Below are positions 22,034-35,130 of a stretch of DNA of 64,000 nt, piece after piece. The notes beneath the pieces are model-generated. The model worked only from the letters and a program-made list of their open reading frames with translations. It did no database searches and was not told the origin of the DNA. How positions within the stretch are numbered: the stretch's first letter is position 1; the number at the start of each line of letters is the position of its first letter. The translations under genes and the position numbers were made by a program. This stretch comes from Lotus japonicus (lineage: Eukaryota > Streptophyta > Magnoliopsida > Fabales > Fabaceae): assembly GCF_012489685.1 (NCBI RefSeq), contig NC_080042.1:19358150-19422149 (forward strand), written 5' to 3'.

Positions 22034-25000
22034 ATGAGTAGATTGTCTTTCAGGCCTCGTCCCCTCGATATTCACAAGAAGCTTCCCATTGTCAAGTCCT
22101 TCAAGGACTTTGAAGATGAAGAGGCACCGACTTCTACCCGTCATTCGCAATTTCTACGTGCTGTTCCAGAGATTGAAAGTGAGGTATAACTCTTCCTAGT
22201 GCTGTGACATTGCACCATTTTTCCAATTGTTCTCTTTCTTAACTTTTTCGTGCATGCCACTATTTTGGCTTGTTTTAAATCTGGTGTTTTGAATTATCTG
22301 TATCTCTGTTCTAGTAGTTACCAGCTACATGCTAGATTATGATTAGCATCTAAGTGATGGCTGTTGTACTATATCTCACCAACATTTCCCCTGTACTCGT
22401 ACAAATAGGAAAACTTGTTCACCTTACTTGTTCACCTTACCGTGTTAACCTGTATGTTCTGTTATTTAGTTTACTAAGTCACGGTTACCTCAATAGCATC
22501 TATGATAAATTAGTAATAATATGATGCAGAATTGAAGCTTGATAGTTGAAATTTCTAGTATCCAGAAATTGACCATGGATGTTGCTCCACTTTTAAAAAC
22601 TGCTTGTAGGAAGGAAACTAGTTATGTATTTGTTGTTTTGTTATAGAAATATTGTTTATTTTATCAGGAGTTTCTATGTAATTTTGTTAGGTACATCATG
22701 TTCCTAGTAAGAAACTGGCTGCCGAAATACCTACTCCTCAGTTTGTTATTGTGGATACGTATGAAAGGGATTATTCTTCTACTTTCTCTCAACCAAATTC
22801 CTATTTGCGGGCCAGAGGAGGTATTGCCACTAGATAGCTTGTTTAATTAAATTAGAAATAATTTTGGACGGTTCTTTTGTGCATTCCAATTCTTATGCTG
22901 AAAGCTCTTTCACTTGTTGCAGCTCGGGCTGAGATTGGAGAGTTTGTTGAGTATGACTTGGACAATGAAGATGAGGATTGGCTTGCAGAGTTTAATGAAG
23001 AACGGAAAATTCTGACACCTGAAATGTAACTTTTTAGACTGAATTCTGGCTTTTCTATTTTTGCTAATTTATATATTTGTGGTTGCTAGAGGTTGTTTCA
23101 ACTTAGTCATTTTCATTAATTGTGTGCGGCTGTGCTGTTTCTTTCCCATTTATTTATCTTCTACAATATGTGTTTCAGACTGCTTGAAATCAAGGGGATA
23201 CTATTTTGGTCATGGTTTGGTTGAATTATTGAACTATCATTACTGTCACAGTGAACTAGTTCTTAATTATATAGAAATTAGGAAGTAAATTTTGAATTTT
23301 GGTCAAAATAGCAATATTTTAAAGGAAAGCAATATAATATGGATCTACTCATATAAAATAGTTATTTAGTCATTCTATAGAATGTTTTTGTCACTGTTAT
23401 CACGAGGCTCATATTTAATTTAGGATTTGGCCTGTTGAAATGTGAGTATGTGACCGACTGAAAACCTTGTGGTGCAACCCAACAAGGACTTTTCATATGG
23501 ATTAAGTCATTTTCCTATTCCATTGAGGTTTTGGTTGTTTTCCATGTACCTTTTCATGTGGTCCTGTATTAATTTAATATAAAACCTGCATTATATATAC
23601 TGTTATCTCTTCCTGTTTTCATTTGACTTGTTTGGTGGATAGGCTTGAGAGTCTTCTTTTCAAGTTGGAGGTATTGGACCATAAAGCTCGTGAAAGAGCT
23701 GGACTTATAACACCTACTCTTGGTGCACCAATTCCCGTTCTACTACGACTTGATACTGCTATTGAGGTCAAACTTTTTTAGTGTCTATACGTTCATAATC
23801 CATTTTGAATCGTTTTATTTTTATAAGTTAGTTGGTCTAGCTGCTCAATTTACTTAATCGAACTTTAATTAATGCTTAATTATTTTGCACTTAGTTTACT
23901 AAGAACAGGCAGTTCATCTGGTCCTTGAATGATTATTTATTAATGTATAAACTAGGAAATATTTATTTAATGTTAATGCCCCTAGCTGTAGTATGCTAAG
24001 AAAATGACCTGCAAATTGTCTGGAGAATATGGCATGAATAAAGTTAACTGAGCCCTTTTACAAGTTCTTTTGTAAATGTGCGATGGAGAACCTCACTTGG
24101 TGGACTAATCATTAAGCCCCTGAGAAATCAAATTTATGTGAACAAATAGTGCAATATTTTGAAAACAAGTTGTGCAGTGTAACCAGAAAAGGGTTGAAAA
24201 ACAGTTAGCACTTCAAGTCCAGACTTCAGATATGATGCATAGACACGACATGAGTAGGAAGTACCATACATGTCCAACAGAATGATACGGTTATTCTTGA
24301 AAAATATAAGTTACCATACATGTAAGATACATATATATATATATGCATAAAAAGCATAAAATATGATAAATATATAATTTTAATTCCAATAAATCAAACT
24401 AAGAACATAATTCTTAGATTTTACTTTATAAAACTAGAATGTTCTTCCAGTTGAATCATGAATGTTGTTTATTTGAAATTTGGAATACAACCCTTAAACT
24501 ATGATAAACATAATTGTGAAAGAAGAAAAATATGCCTCAAACTTTTAATGCCACAAATAAGCATTAATGTGAAGACGAAAAGAGTCACGTTTAAATAGAC
24601 TTGGGTGGAGAATGGAATCTTGTGTTGAAATGGAATTATGCATAAAACAAAAAATGTATATTGGCACTTGGAAAAAGTGCAGAAGATGAAAAAAGTAGTG
24701 AGACTCTTACTAGGGAAGGTGAACATTGTTCTGATGAAAAAAAGACATGTAGGTCCAAAAGTGTCCTAGTGTATCAGTTAGAGTTTTATTCTCATGAGAG
24801 TTCTACTGTGATTATGCTCATTTTGCACCTATCAGTGAAATCAGTATAAGTGTGTTTCTGAAATACATCTCTACAAAATACATTAATGTAATAGTGAGGA
24901 ACTGGAAATTTTTAGTCTGTGCTGTGTTACTTGTAAGTCCTATTTTTGGTTTGCCACTGATTCACGTAATTATAATTGGTTCCTGAGCATGCTATTAACT

Positions 25001-28000
25001 ACTATGGGTTCCTCCTTAATAATCCCATTTGGAAGTTCAAAATGTCGTTTAGCTTCGAGCTTTTTCTCACGGTGGGGCTTAATAGCAGTGAACTACCAGT
25101 AATACATTTAACTCACTGGAGATTCACAGCCTCATGTAACCTTTCTCCTAATCTGTGTGTTATGTGTAGGTCTAGCTCAGAAATGGAAGTGCATTTTTTG
25201 TATTGTAGTGTATGCAATTTGTTACAGAAGGGATGTGGTCCGGCTGTGCGCTTTTTATAGTTTGTACAGTTCTCGGGGGTATTTGGTTAGCTTGGATCCC
25301 CCAATTATGAAGGGTGTCTCTTCGCCGTTAAACTTGTTATAGTATAGCAACACATATTATACTTCTCTTTGGTGCGACACTCACCGTTGTTTCCATGGTA
25401 GTCAAAATCCCGATTTTAATCCCTTAATCCCTTAATCCTACGATTATGCGATTACAGTGCGCTTGGACGATGAAAGTCTGTTGCATAATCCATTTTTAGC
25501 TAAACCTGACCGTTAACACGATTAAATACAATTTGATTAAGCTCGACCCTGTGACGCGGGTTTGACTCACGTCCTAAACGTGACTTGTTTCGCCAAACTC
25601 CTATTTTGTTTAGCAGCTGAGCCCTTTTCTCATCCTCACTCACGCTTGCGAGGCTCCTTCTTCCTCCACTGCACAGGCGACGAGAGACTGGGACTGGGGT
25701 TGGTAAATCAAGTGGTGGTGCTGGGGCTTGTACCAAGGCTGTTTTTGTATGAAATACACATACCTATGAATGTTGAATTATGTTTTATGACATGATTTAT
25801 GAGTACAGTTCTGTTTAATTGTTTTTAAAAATTTAAGTTTTGGTATTTATGCTATTTTATATGCATATATATGAATTTATATGCATGTGGACATATATAG
25901 GAATTTTGCTAAATCTTACCATTAATCTTATGATTATGTGATTTACAATTAACATCCCCTCCCCAATTAAAGGCATAATCCCGATTTTGACTACCTTGAT
26001 TGTAGGCCTTACAAGTGCAGATCATCAAATATTCAGTTATCCAGTCTGTGTATGATTATTGGAAAGAAAAGGTATGAACCAGCATAAAATTATCACTTAT
26101 AGTGATATGCCTCCTCTGTTTATCTATTTAACATTCTGAATGATTTTCAATAATTGCCTTCATTATGAGATTTGGAAATTTTACCAGGGCTTGGTATATA
26201 TTGAGTTATTGACATTAGCATGACTTAGTTTGGATGCTAATGGTTGGAGGGATGTATTGAGACTTCTAGAGTATTCCTTTCTCTTAAGTAGCATAGTAAA
26301 GGAGAGGATTACAATAAAGTGTCATGAAGGAGTTGGAAGCAATTAATGAATTTAAATTATCCTTCACTGATGTATACTGTTTCTTTCTCTAATAATTTTG
26401 TACTTATCCCACCATGACTTCAACAACAAACATTATTTTCCTACTATGTGGAGTTGGCTAATTGGATTAAGAGATGCCATTGTTTTATGTCATAATAAAG
26501 TCTTCAGACAGGCTATTAGATATATTTGTCTTTTTTGATGATTCCATGTAAGGTTTTTCTTGGCCTCTCTTGTATTAATTGGGCTATTTTTCTATTTGAT
26601 CAACTCTTACTACTACCGATTAGTCTCACATGACCAAACCATCTTGCACGATATTCTTTCATCTTCTGCCTGATAGGTGCTACCCCTACTTTATCTCTGC
26701 ATGTATTCGTAATCTTATCTTTTATTACATTCTTATTTTTGCAACACTTTCTCAGCTGATGCTCTTGTCGGTCATTATCACCCAACATTCAGTATCAATG
26801 TATCATGAAGCATTATTAGCCAGCCCTATGTGCAGTAAAAATTTCCCTTGAGTTTGAAAGGAACATTTCGATCACAAATAATGCCCCAAAAAAATCTCCA
26901 TTTCATAGTGTAGAGGAAGCTGAAAGTTCTGTATTTCATTGAGCGATTCAGATTTATGAGTCTTGACACAGTTAACTTTTGCTAACAGCTAACAGTTTTA
27001 ACTGCAAGCCCAACTACCATAACAAATTCTAGGCTCTAGCTACCTCTGAAGGCAGGATAGAGTAGAACTGGATATAGAATACCACACCAATAGTACTAAA
27101 CTGTGCAATGAATTTAACAGTGCCACTATATATTCACATTTATCTTACTTATAAATTATAATCAATTTTATTTGCTATATGCTTATTTTAGTCTTCATTT
27201 ACCAAAAATATTGATGCGTCCTCTACTGTCTGTTTGTTGCTGCTGACAGCGTGAGCGGTGGCAAAAGCCCATTTTGCGACGTTTGCAGGTTATCTTTTTA
27301 AGCCTTGCAATGAATATATTCTTCATCACGGGTAGATTAGTTTATATGAATTTTTAGTTAAATTTAGAAATATTTGAGATTCATCTACGTTATTACTCAA
27401 TTCAGCTACAATACCTTCAGCTTTTGTTAAAGATGTTTAATTTACATAACTAGCCATGAAATGATGTCAAATTTTAATATTGGGCTAAAATTACATTTGT
27501 CATCTTTATTGGTTTGTTTATGCATATTATTTAGTCATTTAGTGATTCTTCTGAACACAAGTTTTCAAGTTCTTTCGGGACCAATGTTTTTGGCTTATTT
27601 CATCTTCTAATAAATAATCTAGTTTTCTTCATTCCTGGATCCATTATTCTTCTCAAAGTTTTCGATGTAAACTCTCTCTTTTGCATCTTGCTGCCAGCGT
27701 TAGTAGCTAGGGTTACCATTCCTTTTTTTTTGTTTTACTTTTTTTTGGGAGCAGGGGGAGTTACTTGTTTGCCTAAAGTATTGTGATTGACAAGCTCATT
27801 TTTAAGAGTTTTGACATGATGAACTGCAATTTTCATACAGCCGCCTCCGCCCGTTAACGACACCAACCCATATAATGTCTTCCGGCCAAGGGAGAAGGCC
27901 CACAGGCTTCACACAAGAAGGGTATGTTTCAAACGTATATTTTTACCTAAGTTTTGGGCAGATATGGTTCCCTTCAACGGATAGATTCATAGAAACTCGT

Positions 28001-31000
28001 AAGTAATTTTTTGGTTTACTAAGTTTTGATTTTTTTTCTGTTCAGATGCAAAGGAGAGAAAACAATGTGCAGTCATTTGAAAAGCTTCGCCAGGTTAGCT
28101 CCTCTGATTATTTCTGATTTAAGCCTTTGTTGAAGTTGGTAAAATTGAGCATGAAGCTTTTTCTCTTCCTGAAGGCTTGATATTCAGTGTGGTGGTAGTG
28201 GGTTTTTGAACTTGTGGTTCACCCATACACTACGAACTTCAGTTTAGTTTCTATGAAAGTAAATGTTAGCCTTTATAAAGGATTTGTAGAGGTCTATTCC
28301 TCTATTTACTGCTACAGTACAAAGAATAATATTTCTCAATGTGAGGTTAATTTTTTTCCCCCTTTCACCTTAGAAATTTGGAATGTTTTTTATGCAATAT
28401 ATGTAACCTTAAATTTATTTAAGCTCTCTCCATTAACAGGTTAGGCGCAACCTTGACCAAGCCAAGAGCTTGTTGGAAGCTTTGATCAAGGTTTGACTTT
28501 TAAGTCATGTCTCGAGTGTTTTACACTATTTATACCGTTTTGTATTCATACTTAGTGTTCATATACAATAATAAACAGAGGGAAGAGAAAAAAAGAGAAG
28601 TAATGGAGAGTGAAGTTACGTTACAGAGGATGCAAATGAAGTACAAGGTATGTGTGTCCTTTTACATATTTATTGTGTTGAATCTTTTAATACGTATTTC
28701 AAGATATGAGATATGTTCAGTTATGATAAGATAAGGTTAGTTATGAGATATGAGATACGTTATAATACGTTTTGTAGATATATTATAGGATACTTGTCTA
28801 CAATTGTACTTAATATGCCATATGTAATACACATCAAACTATTCAAATTATTCCAGTACTTTAAGTTTCAAGTTGGGACTAGAGTTTTTTGGTTCAAAAA
28901 ACCTTGTTTGGATTCAGCTGGCGCTGTAAGGGTCTGAGCTGTTTTTCAAGATTCATCTGGTGCCCGAAGTATCACCATTGGTGACTTTAAACACCTTCGA
29001 TCTGTCTACTTGCCATTCTCCATAATTGGAGCAGCCTTCATATGCCCTCACACACCATTTTTTTGCCGGAAACTTGCTTTGTGAGGGGTCCACATGCCGC
29101 CTTACGTACGTCGTTTGCAGTGCTGCTTATTTGGTTCTGCTTATTTGACCACTCGTGCTTCATGGGTGTCACCATTTTGTGGTCTTTCAACCCTTGTGAT
29201 TCTGGTTTGGATTATACAATGTTCTCATGACAGAAACTCCCAAAGTTAACCTCGAGTTCCTAAAGTAGGGTTTTCGGTTTCGCCTATAATCACTATGGAG
29301 AAGTTGGATGGAAATAATTACATGGGTAGATGTAATGTTGTCGAGGTTTGGTTTTTAGCCTAAGCCTTCATACATTGACAAGACAGAAAGAGATGAGTGG
29401 CAGCGAACTCATAACTTCTATCCTTATTATGGCAATCTATTGATCCCAAGTTGTCGGTGCATTCGTCTGTACAAAACATATTATCATATGTTTGGAAAAA
29501 AGGCCAAAGTATTGATGCGAATGACTTAATGATGTTCAAAGTTTGTATGAGTCTATTCAACAATTAGAAACTCTTCAGATGAGTGATAATGACCTATCCT
29601 CTTATTTGAATCGATCTCAATCCACTATTGCTGTTAATGCTGGTTGGTGATGACCCACATAAGATGTTTGGGAAGTGGATAATATGTTTGTGGTGTTCAT
29701 TCTTCATGGTCTTCACAAGGATTATGGATCTGTTCAGAATCAGACCTTGACAAATGCCAACATCCCTGCGGTGGAAGAACTCATAGATGACTTGATTCGA
29801 GTCCCCTCACATAAGATGATTCCAAACAGCATCTGAGCCAATTCATTTGATCGTGGAGGTGGAGATCGAGGATGTGGATGAGGTTGAAGCTTACCAAGTC
29901 TTGCAGCTTTTGGTGCTCAAGCCTACTTCTCATTGAATGAATCTATATAATTTTAAAAAGAATAATGTTAGTTACTTACTTTCACTGTCACAATCATTAG
30001 ATGAAATGAAACTTTATATTCTAAAAACTTAAATCATTTAACATTGACTTACATGCTCAAAAGTATTCCAGTACTTCAGGAACGGGCAATGATTGACGAC
30101 ATGGCAACTTTAGAATCTAACCATATGTGGTACTGGGTACTTATCCCACCTCCTAGGACATCTATTGTTGACTGTCAATGGCTCTTTAACATTTAGGTGG
30201 ACCTTCATGGGTAGGTGTATCGTTTGTGGCTAAAAGTTACTCATAAGTCTATGGTGTCTACTATAGTGGTACATTTTCTCTCGTGGAAAAGATGGTCTCA
30301 ATCTGTCCCTTTTATTTACACAGACAAGGGTCATTGAAATTGTTGGATACTCTATTTAGATTGGGCCTGAGATGTGAGGGACAAACGTTCTACCTCAGGT
30401 TATCATGTTTTTATCCTTGTTTCATGGAAAAGTAAGAAGCAAAGTACGGTAGCTAGATCAAGTACAGAAGCTGAGTACTGGGCAATGGGGCTCACAACTT
30501 GTGAGCTCCCATAGTTGAAATATTTAAATTAGGAGTTGTAGTTTTGAGATGTTTATCCCACGGGTTAATTTGACATAACCAGTCAGCTTTGAATCTCTCC
30601 TTCAATTGAGTCGTTCATGATAGAACAAAGCACATATAAGTTGATTGCCATTTATCAGAAAGAGAAACATTTCTGGTATCACCAAAACTTCCTATGTTTG
30701 CTTGGAGGATCAACTTGCTGATATCTTCATCATATCATCATATCCTTACTGAAATCATATATATGTTCCAAGCTAGATGCATATGATCTATACACGCTTT
30801 AGCTTGAGGGTGAGGGTTGAGATAAGATAAAATTAGTTATGATATATGGGATGTCGTTTGTTCTGATGAGGTAAGATTAGTTATGATAAGTATTATCGTA
30901 TTTTAGACAGGATTAGTTTTGTAGATAATGTTCTGATTTTATTTTGAGATAGACTAGGATACCTATTGTTGGGATGGACTAGAAATCTTGTGGATATATT

Positions 31001-31947
31001 ATACTCCAAGTCATATGTAATGTAATACACATCAAACTATACAAATTGCTTAAATACTCAAAGTTTCAAGTACACAGGAGCTGACTGTTAAAGTTAACTC
31101 CTATAGAATGAATCTTGACCTGGTTAAGAGATAAGTAAAGGCCTAATTAGCAATCTCTATGATCTAGTTCTTAATTGGTTCAAAATATTCCTTCTTATGA
31201 ACTTATAGGTCTTATGACTGGACTTTTTGTTTTTAACTTTACCCTAAAACTCATTGTGAAGTTGTTTTGTTGGAATTTATGAACTGATGTATAATACTCT
31301 ACTTCAGCATGAAACTGAGTTTTTGGAGGACAACTTGGCACTCTCTGGATTTACTCCCTTCTCTTCCAAGTTTCCTTCAAGTGAAGAGGAATTTTTCGAT
31401 TCAGATGACATCATGACAAGCCGTCTTCCTCGTTCACGGTCTACTGCAATGCAGACTTTGCCATCCTATGACGCCAACCTGCCCGTGGTTCCTGCAGTTA
31501 GCACAAAACAGGAGTTTAAGAGGAGATACGTTCCACATGGATGGCCTCATAAACTGGTACTTATATATGCATACATTGCCCATGGTTTCATATATTTTGG
31601 TGTAATTTTGATGATTCCTTTAGATTTCCTAGTCGTGTTTTTTTGAACCTTGAGTATGGTTGTTGATGAGTTGAGTTGTGTGGCATGGGATTATGCAGGA
31701 TCCTCTTGAGCCAGTTTTATTGTTCACAAAACCTCTACTTCCAGATAAGTTGGCTATGGCTGGTATTCTACCTCCAGATCCTATCACCCAAAACGGGGTG
31801 TCAGCACCACCGTTTAAATTTCGTGGAAGAATTGGTAGAGGCGGCCGGATAATATTTGACCGGTGGAATCCGCTTATGCAAACTCCGATTGATTGTGGTA
31901 ATTCTTACTATATGCCACCAAAACCAAGACCTTCGACGTGTAACTAA
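22034..31947 (+). CDS. Enhancer-of-polycomb-like protein (EPL1 type), 12 coding exons
   Basis: Predicted scaffold subunit of the NuA4/piccolo histone H4 acetyltransferase in the nucleus. Coding exons, all GT-AG and in phase: 22034-22183, 22691-22820, 22923-23025, 23643-23766, 26006-26071, 27250-27288, 27841-27921, 28046-28093, 28440-28490, 28579-28647, 31308-31556, 31699-31947. This gives 1359 nt, 452 residues. Recognised from [20 protein letters not shown] at the start, [33 protein letters not shown] (the EPcA domain core), [29 protein letters not shown] and a Lys/Glu-rich helix ([13 protein letters not shown]), with [16 protein letters not shown] near the C-terminus. Length fits plant EPL proteins. 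No stop or frameshift was found, so it looks functional. The 9.9-kb span comes from transposon-filled introns 4, 5 and 10. Exon limits are by eye and need a transcript. Confidence 0.92.
25397..25995. mobile_element. TIR element in EPL intron 4
   Basis: Left end GGTAGTCAAAATCCCGATTT at 25397; the right end inverts it (aatcccgattttgactacc, ending 25995). The interior is short, with no transposase. I could not see a clear target duplication, so the superfamily is open. The right end stops 10 bp before exon 5 (26006), leaving only ttgattgtag as acceptor context outside the element. Confidence 0.65.
26595..26790 (-). mobile_element. RTE-type LINE fragment in EPL intron 5
   Basis: The minus strand reads [20 protein letters not shown] then GHV, the conserved tail of reverse transcriptases of RTE-type plant LINEs (the GVAPI...RWFGHV signature). 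Only about 200 bp is recognisable and it carries stops upstream. It has no bearing on the EPL reading frame because it is intronic and antisense. Confidence 0.6.
28700..31080 (+). mobile_element. decayed Ty1/copia retrotransposon in EPL intron 10
   Basis: Gag start remnant at about 29290 ([11 protein letters not shown]) and the pol end at about 30425-30510 ([20 protein letters not shown] then AMGL, the copia RNase H tail). Related direct repeats at about 28700-28880 and 30810-31075 look like its LTRs; both hold taatacacatcaaactat and agtttcaagt near their right ends. Most of pol is missing or full of stops. It accounts for most of the 2.66-kb intron and has the same orientation as the gene. 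Confidence 0.75.
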
Positions 31948-33011
31948 TTTGTTTATATAATCTGGTGCTAATTGGTACCTACCTGTTGGTTAGGATTTAG
32001 TTGATAAATCATTAGGAAGGTCAATGTTGCAAGGGGAGCTTGTATCTAAACATGATTTAGGCCTGCAAGTTTTTTTCTTGTTATGAGGCCTAGTATTGTA
32101 TTGGGGCAGGAAGCTAGATACATTTTGTATTGATATATGTTGAAGTGAGTATTTCATTGCCTTTGCTCATGCACTGGGCTTTTACACCCATAAATTAATA
32201 GCATTTCTAAATAAATAAATAAATAACAAAACAATCTAATTTCGAAGTTGGTTCCCGTAAGAGCTTCATTTGTTTTCTGTTAACTCTCAAGGTGACTTTT
32301 TTTCATGGTCTTCATCTTTATATTGTTAATTGGCCTTGTGGTTGAGCATATAGGGTGCATGACCCGTTTTGACTTGTTACATCTTTGGCTGAGATGTTGA
32401 GGAAATAATTGATTTTTTTGGGGAGTAAATAATCATATTGGTCTTCAAAAGATATTATGGGCTGGTGGTTTTGTCACACGGAAATGAAATTTGTCATTTT
32501 CATTTTTTATGGACCAAGGGTGGATATTGAAAAACTATTTGAGTTTATCTTTTTGGTATAAGAATTTAGGCATGTGTTTCACTGATGTTTAGACAAATAG
32601 CTCATTTATGTATTATTTTTTTGAGCTTATTTTGGCAATACTTTGTAACCAAAAATATATTAACTTATGTGTAAGCCATTATAACTACTTATGACTTTAT
32701 TTCAATAAGCGTCTCAAGTTTATGAATGCTACATAATTAAGTTGTTTACTTAAATGTGTTTTAGCATTTTTTTATTTTCAGGATTAAATGGTTTTCTTTA
32801 ACTTTTAGATTTGTTTGGTAAAGAAGAGAGAAATAGATAAGAGAGTAGAGATGAGAAATTTGGAAAAATTTATTATGCACAAGGCAGGTTTGACCTCCCG
32901 CAGCAGGTATTTTAGGATTTTAGGATTTTTCAACAAGTTAAATAATTAAATTATTAGAATATGATTAGTGAATTAGTTAGTGAATATTAAGTAATGTGAA
33001 TAAGGTAAAAA
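31948..33011. other. EPL 3' region and intergenic DNA
   Basis: The first ~250 bp are probably the EPL 3' untranslated region (AT-rich, with aataaataaataaataac near 32210). The rest is AT-rich and holds no ORF or repeat that I could identify. Confidence 0.5.
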
Positions 33012-33693
33012 TCAAAAGAAAGCTTCCCTACAAGCCCAGTAACCAACATCATGAATACTAACATATCTGTAATGCTTCTCATGCCTGAGCTGTTTCTCAA
33101 AATCAGCCATTTCCAAAGCTGAGTTCATTGCATCAGCCACAACATCAATGTTCCATGGATTCACTCTTATTGCTCCACTTAAAGATGGGGGAACAACCAA
33201 TGAACTTGTAACACCCCGATTTCGGTGGCGTCACTTTAGTAACCAAAAAGAAATACTTAAGCGGAAAAACGTGAATATTTTTTTTTTGATAATATAATTA
33301 AAGACAGAAAGCAATAAACTCCCCAACAAAAGTTAACAGAAACTAATGTACAATAATATATACATGCCCCGCTAGTACAAACCACGTCACGAATAACCTC
33401 CAGTGACGGCCTGACGGGTAACAGACAGAAAGTAACGCCCGAAGGCAATATGTACAAACCAAGGAAAAGTTTTGTGTTCGCAACACTATCCCTCAAAACT
33501 GAGAACAAGTTGGCCCAGCGGCCTAAGAAAAGACCCCCTAATCCAACCAGCTCTCTGTGATATCCATAAGAAGACCACACAAAAAGCTACCGGCAGGAAA
33601 CTACCTTGTCCCAAACTGAAAGCATGACGGTCAGAGCTATGACTCTACTCCTACACTAATCCCATCTCGAGGAGCCCACACTAGCACTCAATC

Positions 33694-34173
33694 CTACATG
33701 CCAGCGCGGTCGTCGTCCGAATCTGAATCCAGAACGACTAAGTCAATGTACACAATCCTACCCTCTCTCTCTACCTTGACGCGCTCCTGCACTGGCCTCT
33801 CGGGCTTAGGGCCCGAGCCATGATCATCGATGACAGCAGCAGTAAACGAGCTGGACTCCGCAGAAGTCCCACCCACTGGCTCCTCCTCAGAGGGGTCCTC
33901 ATCATCAGAAGATGATGGTGGTGGTGTTGGTCCTCCTAATCCTGGTCCACAATGCACGCCGGGCGGCAAGTTGAAGCTCACGGTATATCTCCTCAGCACT
34001 CCCTCCGTTAGGCGTCCAAATCGGTCGACACGGTCCTCCATAATCCGCCCCGAGTAGGTCGCACGGTGGCCAGCGGGGTTGACCACCCATGCACCAGGGT
34101 CATCCTGATCAAGCATCTCGAACCTGGTCCCCCCCGAAGGGCTGACCATCGTAAACCAATCCGCCATACTCAT
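33694..34173 (-). CDS. LTR-borne ORF with acidic tail, copy 2 (159 residues)
   Basis: I took the ATG at 34173 (MSMADWFTMVSPSGGTRFEM); the frame is open 19 codons further up, from TTG at 34230. The product has a folded-looking N-terminal half (GHRATYSGRIMEDRVDRFGR, VSFNLPPGVHCGPGLG), a Pro/Ser/Asp/Glu-rich linker (SSSDDEDPSEEEP) and ends LDSDSDDDRAGM. It is in sense orientation relative to the LTR, about 2.4 kb downstream of its TATA box. Copy 3 has the same ORF with nearly the same length and roughly three quarters identical residues by eye, many changes being conservative. I do not recognise the family and assign no function. It may be part of an element protein whose exon lies in the LTR. 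Confidence 0.5.
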   Translation of the reverse strand: MSMADWFTMVSPSGGTRFEMLDQDDPGAWVVNPAGHRATYSGRIMEDRVDRFGRLTEGVLRRYTVSFNLPPGVHCGPGLGGPTPPPSSSDDEDPSEEEPVGGTSAESSSFTAAVIDDHGSGPKPERPVQERVKVEREGRIVYIDLVVLDSDSDDDRAGM

Positions 34174-34903
34174 CTGACAATGGGCGTAGTCCGCCAAAAC
34201 ACACACAGAAGACGCGAGGGTCAACTCCAAAGAATTATATAAATAATAAATCCAATATGTAAAGATAATAAATAATAGCCACTTAGGCTTATAAGTTTAG
34301 GGATAACATCCTAGGGTTGCATATATCACAATGAATATGAAAGAATCATAATAACAATTAGCATGCCTCAAATAGGATTAACAAGTACCAATCACACTCA
34401 GCAACTAAGTCAGTATGTATGTTGCATGAAATGCAATGCTGGTTGACAAGATGCATTCCGGAAGAAGGATGGACATCAACGAGACGGCCCTAACACCAGC
34501 CACAGTGGGTACCTCCATGCTCGCGTGTCTCTTACACCACACAAAAGTAGTCAGATCAGCAGTGAACCCGTAGGTCTGCCATTCCGTCTGCTACTAAGAA
34601 CCACCGTAGTGTTCTAAATATGGAAATCCGGGTCTCATGACCATTTTGGAATCCACCGAGGTCCGGCATCCCACCGTGTATAAACCTCAAAATGAGTGCA
34701 TGAATGCAAAGTGATTAGCCAAACAACGTCTCCGACCTCACTCGACACGTCGCCACGTGTTCTAATTAACTTAATGCCTCTAAAAAGAATACCCTAAGGT
34801 AAATGTCGATTCTGCGACAAAATCAATTAATCATAAGAAGAAAGAATGTAATTATTCATGATAACTTCTTGAGTTATCCGACTCATCTCCATCCGATGGT
34901 CAA

Positions 34904-35130
34904 AAACTGCTCAGCGAGCAAAGAGTACCAATGTACTTGAAACTTAAAGTTCCCTGCTAAACTTTAGATAGCCAAACAATAAACTGCTCATCGAGCGAAA
35001 GAGTACGATTGTACTTGGAAACTTATAGTTTCCGGCTAAACTTTAGATAGCCAAACAACAAACTGCTCATCGAGCAAAAGAGTATCAACATACTCAGAAA
35101 CTTATAAATTTCCTCAAAACTTGGACTCGA
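34904..35130. repeat. 78-bp minisatellite in solo LTR copy 2
   Basis: Units beginning aactgctca start at 34904, 34982 and 35061, each followed by cgagc, aaagagta, a tactt/tact word, gaaactta and (first two units) ctaaactttagatagccaaa. Copy 1 has two units of the same repeat (about 17690-17820). Copy 3 has only the last part of one unit (around 61020-61070). Confidence 0.8.

Noticed and set aside
26630..26851. 73-codon plus-strand frame in EPL intron 5
   Set aside because: It is the opposite strand of the RTE-LINE fragment and is removed by splicing.
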